Below the pieces are notes generated by a model. The model made no database searches. It was not told the DNA's origin and saw nothing but the letters and a program-made list of their open reading frames with translations. A program made the position numbers and the translations under genes. A stretch of DNA of 64,000 nucleotides from Actinoplanes octamycinicus (GTDB lineage: Bacteria > Actinomycetota > Actinomycetes > Mycobacteriales > Micromonosporaceae): the NCBI RefSeq assembly GCF_014205225.1, contig NZ_JACHNB010000001.1, positions 7,173,501-7,237,500 of the forward strand. The letters are read 5' to 3'. Below, one piece after another: positions 1 through 7,425 of the stretch (position 1 is its first letter; every line of letters begins with the position of its first letter).

Positions 1-604
1 GCACGTCGCGGGCGGTGGTGTCGCCGATCAGCCGCCACACGTCGAGCAACCCGGCGAGCGTCTTGTGCACGCAGTAGTACGGCACGTTGCCGTTGGACAG
101 GGTGCGCGCCTCCAGCGCGGTGAAGTCGGCCTCCGGGAACCCGGAGAGGTAGCCGTTCGACGCCTGGCACTTGGCCAGCTCGGCGACCATGTAGACGGCC
201 TTGTCCCGGCAGGTGGTGTCGCCGAGTGCGGCCCAGGCCTGCGCCCACGCGGTGAGGAAGTGTCCCTGCATGTGGGTCCGGAACGGGAAGGTGGGCGCGT
301 CCCAGCCGCCGTTGGCGGCGGCCCCGCCGGTGGATCGGCCGTGGTTGGCCCGGAAGTTGTAGAGCAGCCGGTCGACGTCGACGAAGCGCAGGTAGTTGAG
401 GGTACGGGCCTGGTTGTCCAGCCAGCGCCCGGCGGTCAGCCGGACCTGGCCGAACGGGAACGGATAGGCCGCGACGCCCAGGTCGGGCCGGACCGGTGCG
501 ACCGCCGCCTGGGCGGCCCGCGCCGGGGCACCGAGGGTGGCCGCCACCGCACCGGCGCCGGCCGCCTGCAGCAGGTGCCGCCGGCTGAACGGGAACGTGG
601 TCAT
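1..604 (-). CDS. GH127 (DUF1680-like) glycoside hydrolase, 3' part outside window
   Basis: Reading leftwards from an ATG at 604, the frame stays open to the window edge, so only about 201 N-terminal residues are present. They begin with a twin-arginine type leader (SRRHLLQAAGAGAVAATL, then an Ala-rich cleavage region). The next part resembles the start of the GH127/DUF1680 alpha-barrel: RLTAGRWLDNQARTL, a LRFVDVDRLLYNFR stretch, a GGWDAP motif and HMQGHFLTAWAQ. GH127 members are typically beta-L-arabinofuranosidases with a Cys nucleophile near the C terminus, which lies outside this window. The start codon overlaps the stop of the upstream GH43 gene (TGATG), so the two are probably translationally coupled. 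Likely role: secreted removal of arabinofuranosyl units. The exact linkage specificity is inferred from the family. Confidence 0.8.
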   Translation of the reverse strand, partial: MTTFPFSRRHLLQAAGAGAVAATLGAPARAAQAAVAPVRPDLGVAAYPFPFGQVRLTAGRWLDNQARTLNYLRFVDVDRLLYNFRANHGRSTGGAAANGGWDAPTFPFRTHMQGHFLTAWAQAWAALGDTTCRDKAVYMVAELAKCQASNGYLSGFPEADFTALEARTLSNGNVPYYCVHKTLAGLLDVWRLIGDTTARDV

Positions 605-2640
605 CAGCCCTCCCGGGTCAGGTCGAAGCGGCTGACGGTGACCGCGCCGCCCAGCGACTGGGTGGCGTAGTTGAAGATGCCGAAGCGGTAGCCCATGAAG
701 AACTGCCAGGCGTTGTTCAGCGTGAACGCCGGGCCGAGCGGGGTGAACGTGCTGCCGTTGGTGCTGTAGGAGAAGGTGGCGGTGCGCCCCGAGCCGGGCC
801 GAATGTCGGCGGTGGCCCGCAGCCAGATCCGGCCGCCGCTGACCGTGGCGCCGGCCGCCTCGGTCCCGGTGCCGGTGGTGGCCCAGCTGGAGTTCATGGT
901 CAGGCCGTTGGTCATCGACACCCGGGTGACGCCGTTGTCCTTGCGGATGCCGATCCAGGCCGACGAGTCGCGCAGCATCGCCAGGCCGGCCCGGTCACCG
1001 TTGGCCATCTGCGAGTAGTCCAGCTCGATGGTCGCGGTGGAGGCGGGTCCCTGGATCCGGTGGGTGAGCGTGTTCCGGGCGTTGTAGAGGTCGTTCGTCA
1101 CCGTGGCGGTGGACAGCCGCAGCCCGTTGCCGACGCTGAACCGGCTGGTGTCCGGGTTGTGGTTCCACTCCCAGCGGGGCCCCAGAGCGCTTCCGGTGAA
1201 GGTGTCCGGGCCGATCATCGAGGCCACCGTCTTGGACGTGGTGATGTTCGGTTTCGGGTACGTCGCGCCCCACCGCCCGTTCACCGTGGTGAGCACCGGC
1301 CAGTCGTTGCTCCAGGTGATCGGGGCCAGCGTGGGCACCCGGCCGCCGGGGTAGGCGTCGGTGAACGCCATGTACCACCAGTCGCCGTTCTGCGTCTGCA
1401 CCAGGCCGCCCTGGTGCGGCACCCCGCCCCCGGAGATCGGGCCGGGCAGATCGAGCAGGACCTGACGGCTCTCGTACGGCCCCCACGGGCTGGTCGAGCG
1501 CAGCACGTACTGCCCGTTGGCCGGGCGGGTCAGCCAGATGTAGTAGTAGTTGCCGCGCTTGTACATCCGGCTGCCCTCGAGGGTGCCGATGCTCGACGGG
1601 GTGGTGTAGACGGTCTGCGCCCGGACCTGCGAGGTCAGGTCGGCGGAGAGCTGGGCGACGCTGATCGTGCCGTTGCCGTAGGCGACGTACGGCGTGTCGT
1701 TGTCGAAGAGCAGGCCGGCGTCGTAGTAGCAGTTGTTGATCCGGGCCTTCTTCGACCAGGCGCCGTCCACCGCCGACGCGGTGTAGACGTAGGTGCGGTT
1801 GAACTCGGTGCAGCCCAGCCAGTAGTAGGTGCTGTTGCTGGGCCGGTAGTTGAACGCCGACGCCCAGATCCCCTTGACGTAGGCACGGCCGCCGGACAGG
1901 TCGTAGGCGGACGAGTCGAAGTCCAGGCGGGGCACCGAGTGGCCGGCGTACTCCCAGTTCACCAGGTCGTAGGAGCGCAGGATCGGCGCGCCCGGCGAGT
2001 AGTGCATGGTCGACGCCGAGTAGTAGTAGGCGTCACCGACCCGGATGATGTCGCCGTCGGCGAAGTCCTGCCAGACCACCGGGTTGGTGAAGGTGCCGGT
2101 GGACGGGGTGGTGCCGCCGGTCTTCACCAGCTGCCACTGCTGGTTGGCGCCGTTCCAGTCGCTGTACTGCACGATGTTCGCGCCGTCCGCGGTCGACGCG
2201 CCCTGCACCTCGACCGCCTTGCCGCTGTTCCGGTTGATCAGCTGCACGTACCCGTCGACGTCCTGGACGCTGAACTGCTGGTTGGCGGCGTTGTTGTCGG
2301 TCCACTGGATGATCGCGCCGCCGTCCGCGGTGGAGGCGCCGGAGACGTCCAGGACCTTGCCGGAGAGTTTCGATCTGAGCCGGTAGTAGCCGCCGCCGGA
2401 GTCGACGAACTGCCACTGCTGCTGCGCCTGGTCGTTGCGGGTCCACTGGGTGATCCGCGCGCCGTCGTTGGTCGCCAGGTTGTAGAGGTCCAGGGCCTTG
2501 CCGCTGTTGCGGTTGACCAGCACGTAGGAGGCGCTGGTGTCGATCGTGGCGGCCGCGGCCGGGGCGGCCACCGCGCAGGCGAGCGTCGCGCCGAGCACGG
2601 CACTCAGGGCGGCGGCGACCAGTCGCCGGGGATGTGTCAT
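604..2640 (-). CDS. Secreted GH43 glycosidase with N-terminal ricin-type (RICIN/CBM13-like) lectin domain
   Basis: The protein has 678 residues. The start at 2640 is chosen because a signal peptide (MTHPRRLVAAALSAVL, cleaved near AAPAAAA) follows directly and GAGGAG lies just upstream; an open extension to 2889 would cross the promoter. Residues about 35-150 are a beta-trefoil lectin with three QQW/QQF-type repeats. From about 165 comes the five-bladed GH43 catalytic domain (NPVVWQDFADGDIIRVGDAYYY), then a C-terminal beta-sandwich of about 190 residues typical of larger GH43 enzymes. The family acts on beta-xylosides or alpha-L-arabinofuranosides; which one cannot be told from sequence alone. 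The gene has its own promoter with two LacI-type operators and is coupled to the GH127 gene downstream. Confidence 0.88.
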   Translation of the reverse strand: MTHPRRLVAAALSAVLGATLACAVAAPAAAATIDTSASYVLVNRNSGKALDLYNLATNDGARITQWTRNDQAQQQWQFVDSGGGYYRLRSKLSGKVLDVSGASTADGGAIIQWTDNNAANQQFSVQDVDGYVQLINRNSGKAVEVQGASTADGANIVQYSDWNGANQQWQLVKTGGTTPSTGTFTNPVVWQDFADGDIIRVGDAYYYSASTMHYSPGAPILRSYDLVNWEYAGHSVPRLDFDSSAYDLSGGRAYVKGIWASAFNYRPSNSTYYWLGCTEFNRTYVYTASAVDGAWSKKARINNCYYDAGLLFDNDTPYVAYGNGTISVAQLSADLTSQVRAQTVYTTPSSIGTLEGSRMYKRGNYYYIWLTRPANGQYVLRSTSPWGPYESRQVLLDLPGPISGGGVPHQGGLVQTQNGDWWYMAFTDAYPGGRVPTLAPITWSNDWPVLTTVNGRWGATYPKPNITTSKTVASMIGPDTFTGSALGPRWEWNHNPDTSRFSVGNGLRLSTATVTNDLYNARNTLTHRIQGPASTATIELDYSQMANGDRAGLAMLRDSSAWIGIRKDNGVTRVSMTNGLTMNSSWATTGTGTEAAGATVSGGRIWLRATADIRPGSGRTATFSYSTNGSTFTPLGPAFTLNNAWQFFMGYRFGIFNYATQSLGGAVTVSRFDLTREG

Positions 2641-2688
2641 CGTCAGCTCCTCGCATCGGGGGAATGCGCGCGAATACCGGCGCCATCG

Positions 2689-2702
2689 TGGGAGCGCTTC
2701 CA
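2689..2702. promoter_or_regulatory. CebR/CelR-like LacI-family operator
   Basis: The sequence TGGGAGCGCTTCCA differs by one base from the palindrome TGGGAGCGCTCCCA. That palindrome is bound by the cellobiose-responsive repressors CebR (Streptomyces) and CelR (Thermobifida). It lies immediately downstream of the predicted transcription start of the GH43 gene. No cebR-like gene is present in the window. Confidence 0.7.
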
Positions 2703-2704
2703 TT

Positions 2705-2718
2705 CGTGAGCGATAGTG
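2705..2718. promoter_or_regulatory. Second, weaker LacI-type operator overlapping the -10
   Basis: CGTGAGCGATAGTG shares the TGAGCGATA core with the site at 8545-8558 (TGTGAGCGATAACA when read on the minus strand). It covers the -10 hexamer of the GH43 promoter. The match is partial, so this is a suggestion only. Confidence 0.4.
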
Positions 2719-2741
2719 CCAGACCATAAAGGCAAATTCAA
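2713..2741 (-). promoter_or_regulatory. Promoter of the RICIN-GH43 gene
   Basis: On the minus strand there is a TTGAAT -35 element (2741-2736), a 17-bp spacer and a CACTAT -10 element (2718-2713). The predicted start of transcription is near 2706, about 65 bp upstream of the ATG at 2640. Two LacI-type operator sequences lie on and just after the -10, so a bound repressor would block RNA polymerase directly. Confidence 0.6.
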
Positions 2742-2810
2742 AGGATTCCGCGTACGACCGGAGCGGGTCCGTACGCATAACGGTTTTGGAATTGTTTTTC
2801 GCGGCCTGCG

Positions 2811-4373
2811 TCAATCGGCGAGCGCGGGCCGTACCAGAAATGATCCGTCGGCGCGGAAACCGGGGCTGCCGTCGAACTGGTCGACCCACAATTCATCGCC
2901 GCGGTGCCGCAGGAACCAGCCGGGGTAGTTGGAGGATTCGAGCAGGACCGAGCCGGCCGGCTGCCCGGCCTGCGGGCAGAACGTCGCGTCGCCGCGGAAC
3001 AGCGCCGAGCCGTCACTCGGGTTAAGCCGCAGCCGCCAGGACGCGTGCCGCAGGTAACGGCCGTCGGCGGACCGGAACGAGAAGCACGTCCGGTCGTTGA
3101 GCCCGGCCACCACCTGGAAGGTCGCCTGCCGGCGGGCGGCGACCGGGTCGTCCGGGCCGACCGCGGTCAGCAGGCCGTAGCCGCCGGGCGCGGTGACGTA
3201 GCGCCCGGCGGCGTTCGCCGAGCTCAGCGACACCGGTCCGAACCGGAGCAGACCCGCTGCGGCGCTGGTGGGCGGCGTGCTGGCAGCGGGCGCGCTGGTG
3301 GCCGGCACGCTGCTGGCCGGCGCGCTGCTGGCCGGCGCGCCGGCCCCGGCGGCCGAGGTGGGCGCCGGGATGGTGGTCGGGTGCGGGGTCTGCGCCACCG
3401 TGGCCGGCGGCGCCGTCGCCGGGTCGGCCACCACGACCGCCCCGCCGACGGCGCCGACCACCAGGGTGCCGGCCGCGACCGCGGTGACCACCGGATGCGC
3501 CGCGGACAGCGCCGCCAGCTGGCCGGCCACCCCGAGTTTCGCGGCGGTGACCGCGCCCCCGGTCGTCTTGGCCAGCACCGACGCGGTCAGCGCGGCCGGC
3601 ACCGGGACCAGGACCAGGGCGGGCAGCAGCCGGTCGATCGGCACCTGCTCGCCGGCGCCGCGGGTGCAGATCGGGCAGTCCCGGACGTGCCGGGCCAGCC
3701 GCTTGCGCCACCGCGGCGCGGGCATCCCGTCCCAGCCGGACAACTCGCCGGCGAGCAGGCCGCACCGCGGGCGGACGTCGAGCGCCGCCACGATGGCCCG
3801 GCTCAGCTCCAGCTGGGCGCGCATCCGCTGGATCCGGACGCCGGCGTGGATCACGGTGATGCCGAGCGCCCGGGCCAGCTCGGCCCGGGACAGCCGGCCG
3901 GCCACCTCCAGCCACCACAGCGACAGCAGCCGCCGGTCGTCCGGGTCCAGCCAGCGGCCGGCCCGCTGCACCTGGCGGCGCTGGGCGGACAGGTCGGCGC
4001 GCAGGTCGGTGACGCCCTCGAAGGCGGCCTCGGCGTCCGGCATCCCGGCGGCCTCGTCGAGCGGCACGAGCTGGGCCGCGGCCCGGTCCGCCCGGTGCTG
4101 GTGGGTGCCGACCTGGCGCAGCGCGATCGCCGCCAGCCAGGGCCGGAAGCTCTCCGGCGAGCGCAGCGACCGCAGCTGGCGCAGGGCGCGGAGCATGATG
4201 TCCTGAGTGACGTCGTCGACGTCCGGGTGCCCGTCGAGCGCCTGCCGGACGATGGCGTAGACCATCGGCAGGTGCGTCGCGGCCAGCTCGTCCAGCGCGG
4301 CGCGGTCGCCGGCCTGCGCCGCCCGCACCAGGGCGGAGGCACCGGCCCGGGTCACTCCCATGTCCGTCGTCAT
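2811..4373 (-). CDS. ECF sigma factor fused to zinc-finger, membrane segment and AbfB (CBM42) arabinose-binding domain
   Basis: The protein has 520 residues. Residues about 15-95 match sigma region 2 (DVDDVTQDIMLRALRQL, FRPWLAAIALRQ) and about 135-200 match region 4 (helix-turn-helix, LSRAELARALGITVIHAGVR). A Cys plus HxxxCxxC cluster (HVRDCPIC, about 235) resembles the zinc-binding fold of anti-sigma factors. A hydrophobic stretch at about 293-315 (PVVTAVAAGTLVVGAVGGAVVVA in part) could cross the membrane, with a weaker one near 250-270. A Pro/Ser/Ala/Thr linker (about 316-376) leads to a C-terminal AbfB beta-trefoil with repeated YLRH/FLRH and D-x-x-DGS motifs. Sigma factors with regulatory C-terminal extensions are known. 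The inferred role is a one-protein sensor that binds arabinan or arabinoxylan outside and controls transcription inside. The start at 4373 is one option; ATG 4361 is another. It lies 47 bp after the GH43-CBM6 gene. Confidence 0.85.
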   Translation of the reverse strand: MTTDMGVTRAGASALVRAAQAGDRAALDELAATHLPMVYAIVRQALDGHPDVDDVTQDIMLRALRQLRSLRSPESFRPWLAAIALRQVGTHQHRADRAAAQLVPLDEAAGMPDAEAAFEGVTDLRADLSAQRRQVQRAGRWLDPDDRRLLSLWWLEVAGRLSRAELARALGITVIHAGVRIQRMRAQLELSRAIVAALDVRPRCGLLAGELSGWDGMPAPRWRKRLARHVRDCPICTRGAGEQVPIDRLLPALVLVPVPAALTASVLAKTTGGAVTAAKLGVAGQLAALSAAHPVVTAVAAGTLVVGAVGGAVVVADPATAPPATVAQTPHPTTIPAPTSAAGAGAPASSAPASSVPATSAPAASTPPTSAAAGLLRFGPVSLSSANAAGRYVTAPGGYGLLTAVGPDDPVAARRQATFQVVAGLNDRTCFSFRSADGRYLRHASWRLRLNPSDGSALFRGDATFCPQAGQPAGSVLLESSNYPGWFLRHRGDELWVDQFDGSPGFRADGSFLVRPALAD

Positions 4374-4407
4374 CACCACCACGAAGCACCGTTCCCACCG
4401 TGAACCA

Positions 4408-4429
4408 CTGGGATCCTGCCCTATCCCAG
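4408..4429 (-). terminator. Short intercistronic hairpin between GH43-CBM6 and the sigma gene
   Basis: CTGGGAT (4408-4414) and ATCCCAG (4423-4429) form a perfect 7-bp stem with an 8-base loop. The stem includes the stop codon of the GH43-CBM6 gene. It could lower read-through into the sigma gene or protect a 3' end. There is no U-tract, and the effect is inferred. Confidence 0.35.
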
Positions 4430-5797
4430 CGACCCGGCGGCGAATCGCCACCAGTTGACGTTGAACAGATAGCCGCTGCCGCCGGTGAACCGCAGGTAGA
4501 GATCCCGGGTGCCGGAGACGCCGCTGACCGGGCAGCTGACCGTGGTCCAGGTCTGCCAGCCTCCGGTGCCCGGCACCGTGCAGGTCCCGGCGAGGGTGCC
4601 GGTGGGGCTGCCCAGCCGCACCTCGATGCGGCCGCCCGCGGCCGCCGAGGCCACCCGGGCCGAGAACGACGTGGCGCCGGAGCCGAAGGCGACGCCCTTG
4701 ACCTTCACGTAGTCGCCGTTCTCCAGGTAGCCGATGTTCCGGCCGCCCTCACTGGCCGCCTCGGTCTCGACGCCGGAACTCCAGGCGATGGTCTCCGCCT
4801 CCTGCCGGACGTAGGGGTCGAGCGTGCCGTTCTGCGGCGCCCCGCCGGTGGTCATATTGATCGTCGGAATGGTGCCGTCGGCGTTGTAGGTGAATCGCTC
4901 CACGGCCACCGAGCGGGTGTATCCGCCGCCGCCGGGCAGCGCCCCGTTGTGGTAGAAGAAATACGAGCTGCCGTTGAAGTCGATGACGCCCGGATGGTTG
5001 GTGAAGCTGCTCCCCTGGGTGGGCATCACGGTGCCGCGATAGGTCCACGGGCCGGTCGGGCCGGGCGCGGTGGAATAACCGATGAACTCCGAGCAGCACT
5101 TGGCCGCGAAGACGTTGTAGTAGACGCCGTTGCGTTTGTAGACCCAGGGTCCTTCCTCGTAGAGGGTGGGACGGCTGGCGTTGCCGGTACGGGTGCCGAA
5201 ACCGGCGGTGGTGAGCGGGATCGAGGTGACGCCGCCGCTGTAACTGATCATGTCCGGGTTCAGCCGGACGTACCAGAGGTTGGGGTTTCCCCAGTAGAGG
5301 TAGGCCTGGCCGTCGTCGTCGACCAGGACGGTCGGGTCGATCTCGCCGTTCTCCACCAGCGGGCGGCCGAGGGCGTCGGTGAACGGGCCGGTCGGGCTGG
5401 ACGCCACGCCGACGCCGATCGCCATCCGTCCGGTCGCCCGGTTGGTGACCGGGACGTACCAGTAGAACTTGCCGTTGCGGGCGACCACCTGGCCGGCCCA
5501 GGCATCCGATTTGGCCCAGCTGAAGGTGGCGAGGCTCATCGGCGAGCCGTGGTCGGTCCAGTTGACCATGTCGGCCGACGAGTACAGCCGCCACTCCTTC
5601 ATCGTGAAGTAGGTCGAGTTGTCCTCGTCGTGGCCGGTGTAGAGGTAGACGCGGCCGTTGTACACCAGCGGCGCCGGGTCGGCGGTGTAGACCGTCTGCA
5701 CGATCGGGTTGTCGGCGTGCGCGGCGGTCGGCACCGCCGCGGCCAGCACCGCCATGGCAGCTGTGCACAGCAGGCTGAGCAGGGGTCTGGTACGCAT
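4421..5797 (-). CDS. Secreted GH43 arabinoxylan arabinofuranohydrolase (XynD-like) with CBM6
   Basis: The protein has 458 residues with a signal peptide (MRTRPLLSLLCTAAMAVLAA, cleaved after TAAHA). The catalytic part starts NPIVQTVYTADPAPLVYNGR and continues YLYTGHDEDNSTYFTMKEW. This run is characteristic of arabinoxylan arabinofuranohydrolases such as Bacillus subtilis XynD. The base Asp lies in TADPAP and the general acid Glu probably in YEEGPW. Residues about 325-455 are a CBM6 (VRQEAETIAWSSG, YLENGDYVKVKGV, NVNWWRF). It should release arabinofuranosyl side chains from arabinoxylan. The start at 5797 overlaps the stop of the GH27 gene (TGATG) with GGAG upstream. An alternative ATG at 5812 would add MEPSL. 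It is the last enzyme before the sigma-AbfB gene. Confidence 0.9.
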   Translation of the reverse strand: MRTRPLLSLLCTAAMAVLAAAVPTAAHADNPIVQTVYTADPAPLVYNGRVYLYTGHDEDNSTYFTMKEWRLYSSADMVNWTDHGSPMSLATFSWAKSDAWAGQVVARNGKFYWYVPVTNRATGRMAIGVGVASSPTGPFTDALGRPLVENGEIDPTVLVDDDGQAYLYWGNPNLWYVRLNPDMISYSGGVTSIPLTTAGFGTRTGNASRPTLYEEGPWVYKRNGVYYNVFAAKCCSEFIGYSTAPGPTGPWTYRGTVMPTQGSSFTNHPGVIDFNGSSYFFYHNGALPGGGGYTRSVAVERFTYNADGTIPTINMTTGGAPQNGTLDPYVRQEAETIAWSSGVETEAASEGGRNIGYLENGDYVKVKGVAFGSGATSFSARVASAAAGGRIEVRLGSPTGTLAGTCTVPGTGGWQTWTTVSCPVSGVSGTRDLYLRFTGGSGYLFNVNWWRFAAGSLG

Positions 5798-7425
5798 CAG
5801 ACTCGGCTCCATCGCTGGTTGGCGGCGGCGGTGCAGGTCCAGAGCAAGACCAGCGTGCCGTTGGCGGTCAGGTTGTGGTCGACGTCCAGGCAGAGCCCGG
5901 ACGCGACGCCGCGCACGGTCCCGTCGCTGTTGACCGTCCACTGCTGGTTACTGCCCCCGTTGCAGTCCCAGAGCTGGACCTTGGCGCCGGCGGTCGCGCC
6001 GGTCGGCGCGTCCAGGCACTTGCCGAGAGCCTGCAGCGTCGATCCGGTGCTGGTCCAGCGCTGGTTGGCGCCGCCGTTGCAGTCCCAGATGACCGGCTGG
6101 GTGCCGTTGGCGGTGGCGCCGTTCGGGACGTCGAGGCAGCGGCCCGAGGCGGCGCTGACCAGCGTGGTGCTGGCCGGCGGGGTGGTGGTGCCGCCGCCGC
6201 TGACCCGGTAGACCACTGTCCCGTGCGCCGGGACGCTGGCGCTGATCGTGCCGGTGCTGGTCGTGGTGCCGCCGCTCCAGGCGTCCTGCAGGGTGAACGA
6301 GCTGCCGGACTTGCCGATCGCGGCCGCGGTGGTCGACATGGTGACGGTGGATCCGCCCTGGTTGAACAGGGCGACCGCGACGTCGCCGTTGGCCAGGCGC
6401 TTGGCCAGGACGCGACGGCTGCCGTCGTACGAGACCTGGGTCGCCTGCAGGCCCAGGGTGTCCTGGTTGATCGCGATCAGGCGCGGGTTCTTCAGGATGG
6501 TCTGGGTGGCCGCGCTCATCGAGCGCAGGTCGTTGCCGGCGATCAGCGGCGAGGCGAGCATCGACCAGAGCGCGAAGTGGCTGCGCTGCTCGGTGTCGGT
6601 CAGCGTGCCGCGGCCGACCTCCATCATGTCCGGGTCGTTGAACTGGCCCGGCTTGGCGTACCCGGCGAGCGGCACGGTGACGTCGACGATGTTCTTGACA
6701 CCCATCGGGTAGCCGTTGGTCTGCCCGGTGTCCCAGGCCAGGGTGATGTCCTCGGTGGTGCGCCACATGTTGGCCACGTCGCCCCAGTTGCGCTGCGGCC
6801 CGGTCTTGGCGTGGATGCTGTTCGGGTTGATGCTGTAGACGATCGGGCGGCCGGTGGCGGCCAGCGCGTCGCGCATCTTGGCGAAGGTGGCGACCTGGTC
6901 GTTGATCGTGCCGGTGGGTGAGCACCAGTCGTACTTGAGATAGTCGACGCCCCAGGCGGCGAACTGCCGGGCGTCCTGCGCCTCGTGGCCGCCGCTGCCG
7001 GTCGCGCCGGGGTAGCTGTTGAAGTACTGGGCGCAGGTCTTGTCCAGCGGGACCTGGTAGATGCCGAACTTCAGGCCCTTGCCGTGCAGGTAGTCACCGA
7101 GCGCCTTCATCCCGCTGGGGAACCGGGTCGGGTCGCCCTGCAGGTTGCCGGACGCGTCGCGGTTCGGGTTGAACCAGCAGTCGTCGACGACCACGTACTG
7201 GTACCCGGCGTCGCGCATGCCGCTGCTGACCATCGCGTCGGCCATCTGCCGGATCAGCGTCTCGTTGATGTTGCAGCCGAAGGTGTTCCAGCTGTTCCAG
7301 CCCATCGGCGGGGTGCGCGCCACGCCGTTGTCCAGGGCTTGGGCCGGGGAGCCGGGCAGCGCCGCCGCCGTGCCGGCGAGCAGCAGCAGGCCGGCGGCGA
7401 GCATCGAGCGGAGTTTGTTCATCAT
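5797..7425 (-). CDS. Secreted GH27 glycosidase (alpha-galactosidase / beta-L-arabinopyranosidase) with CBM13
   Basis: The protein has 542 residues including a signal peptide (cleaved after SPAQA). The GH27 barrel shows PPMGWNSWNTFGC, VVVDDCWF, YLKYDWC (nucleophile Asp, about residue 165) and FNDPDMMEVG (acid/base Asp, about 265). A beta-sandwich follows, then a C-terminal ricin-type CBM13 (about 420-542) with three RCLD/KCLD/LCLD-QRW repeats. GH27 with this layout is either an alpha-galactosidase or, as in a Streptomyces avermitilis enzyme, a beta-L-arabinopyranosidase; the arabinan context makes the second worth testing. The start overlaps the end of the CE3 gene (ATGA), with GACGAGG as ribosome site. 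It is coupled to GH43-CBM6 downstream. Confidence 0.9.
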   Translation of the reverse strand: MMNKLRSMLAAGLLLLAGTAAALPGSPAQALDNGVARTPPMGWNSWNTFGCNINETLIRQMADAMVSSGMRDAGYQYVVVDDCWFNPNRDASGNLQGDPTRFPSGMKALGDYLHGKGLKFGIYQVPLDKTCAQYFNSYPGATGSGGHEAQDARQFAAWGVDYLKYDWCSPTGTINDQVATFAKMRDALAATGRPIVYSINPNSIHAKTGPQRNWGDVANMWRTTEDITLAWDTGQTNGYPMGVKNIVDVTVPLAGYAKPGQFNDPDMMEVGRGTLTDTEQRSHFALWSMLASPLIAGNDLRSMSAATQTILKNPRLIAINQDTLGLQATQVSYDGSRRVLAKRLANGDVAVALFNQGGSTVTMSTTAAAIGKSGSSFTLQDAWSGGTTTSTGTISASVPAHGTVVYRVSGGGTTTPPASTTLVSAASGRCLDVPNGATANGTQPVIWDCNGGANQRWTSTGSTLQALGKCLDAPTGATAGAKVQLWDCNGGSNQQWTVNSDGTVRGVASGLCLDVDHNLTANGTLVLLWTCTAAANQRWSRV

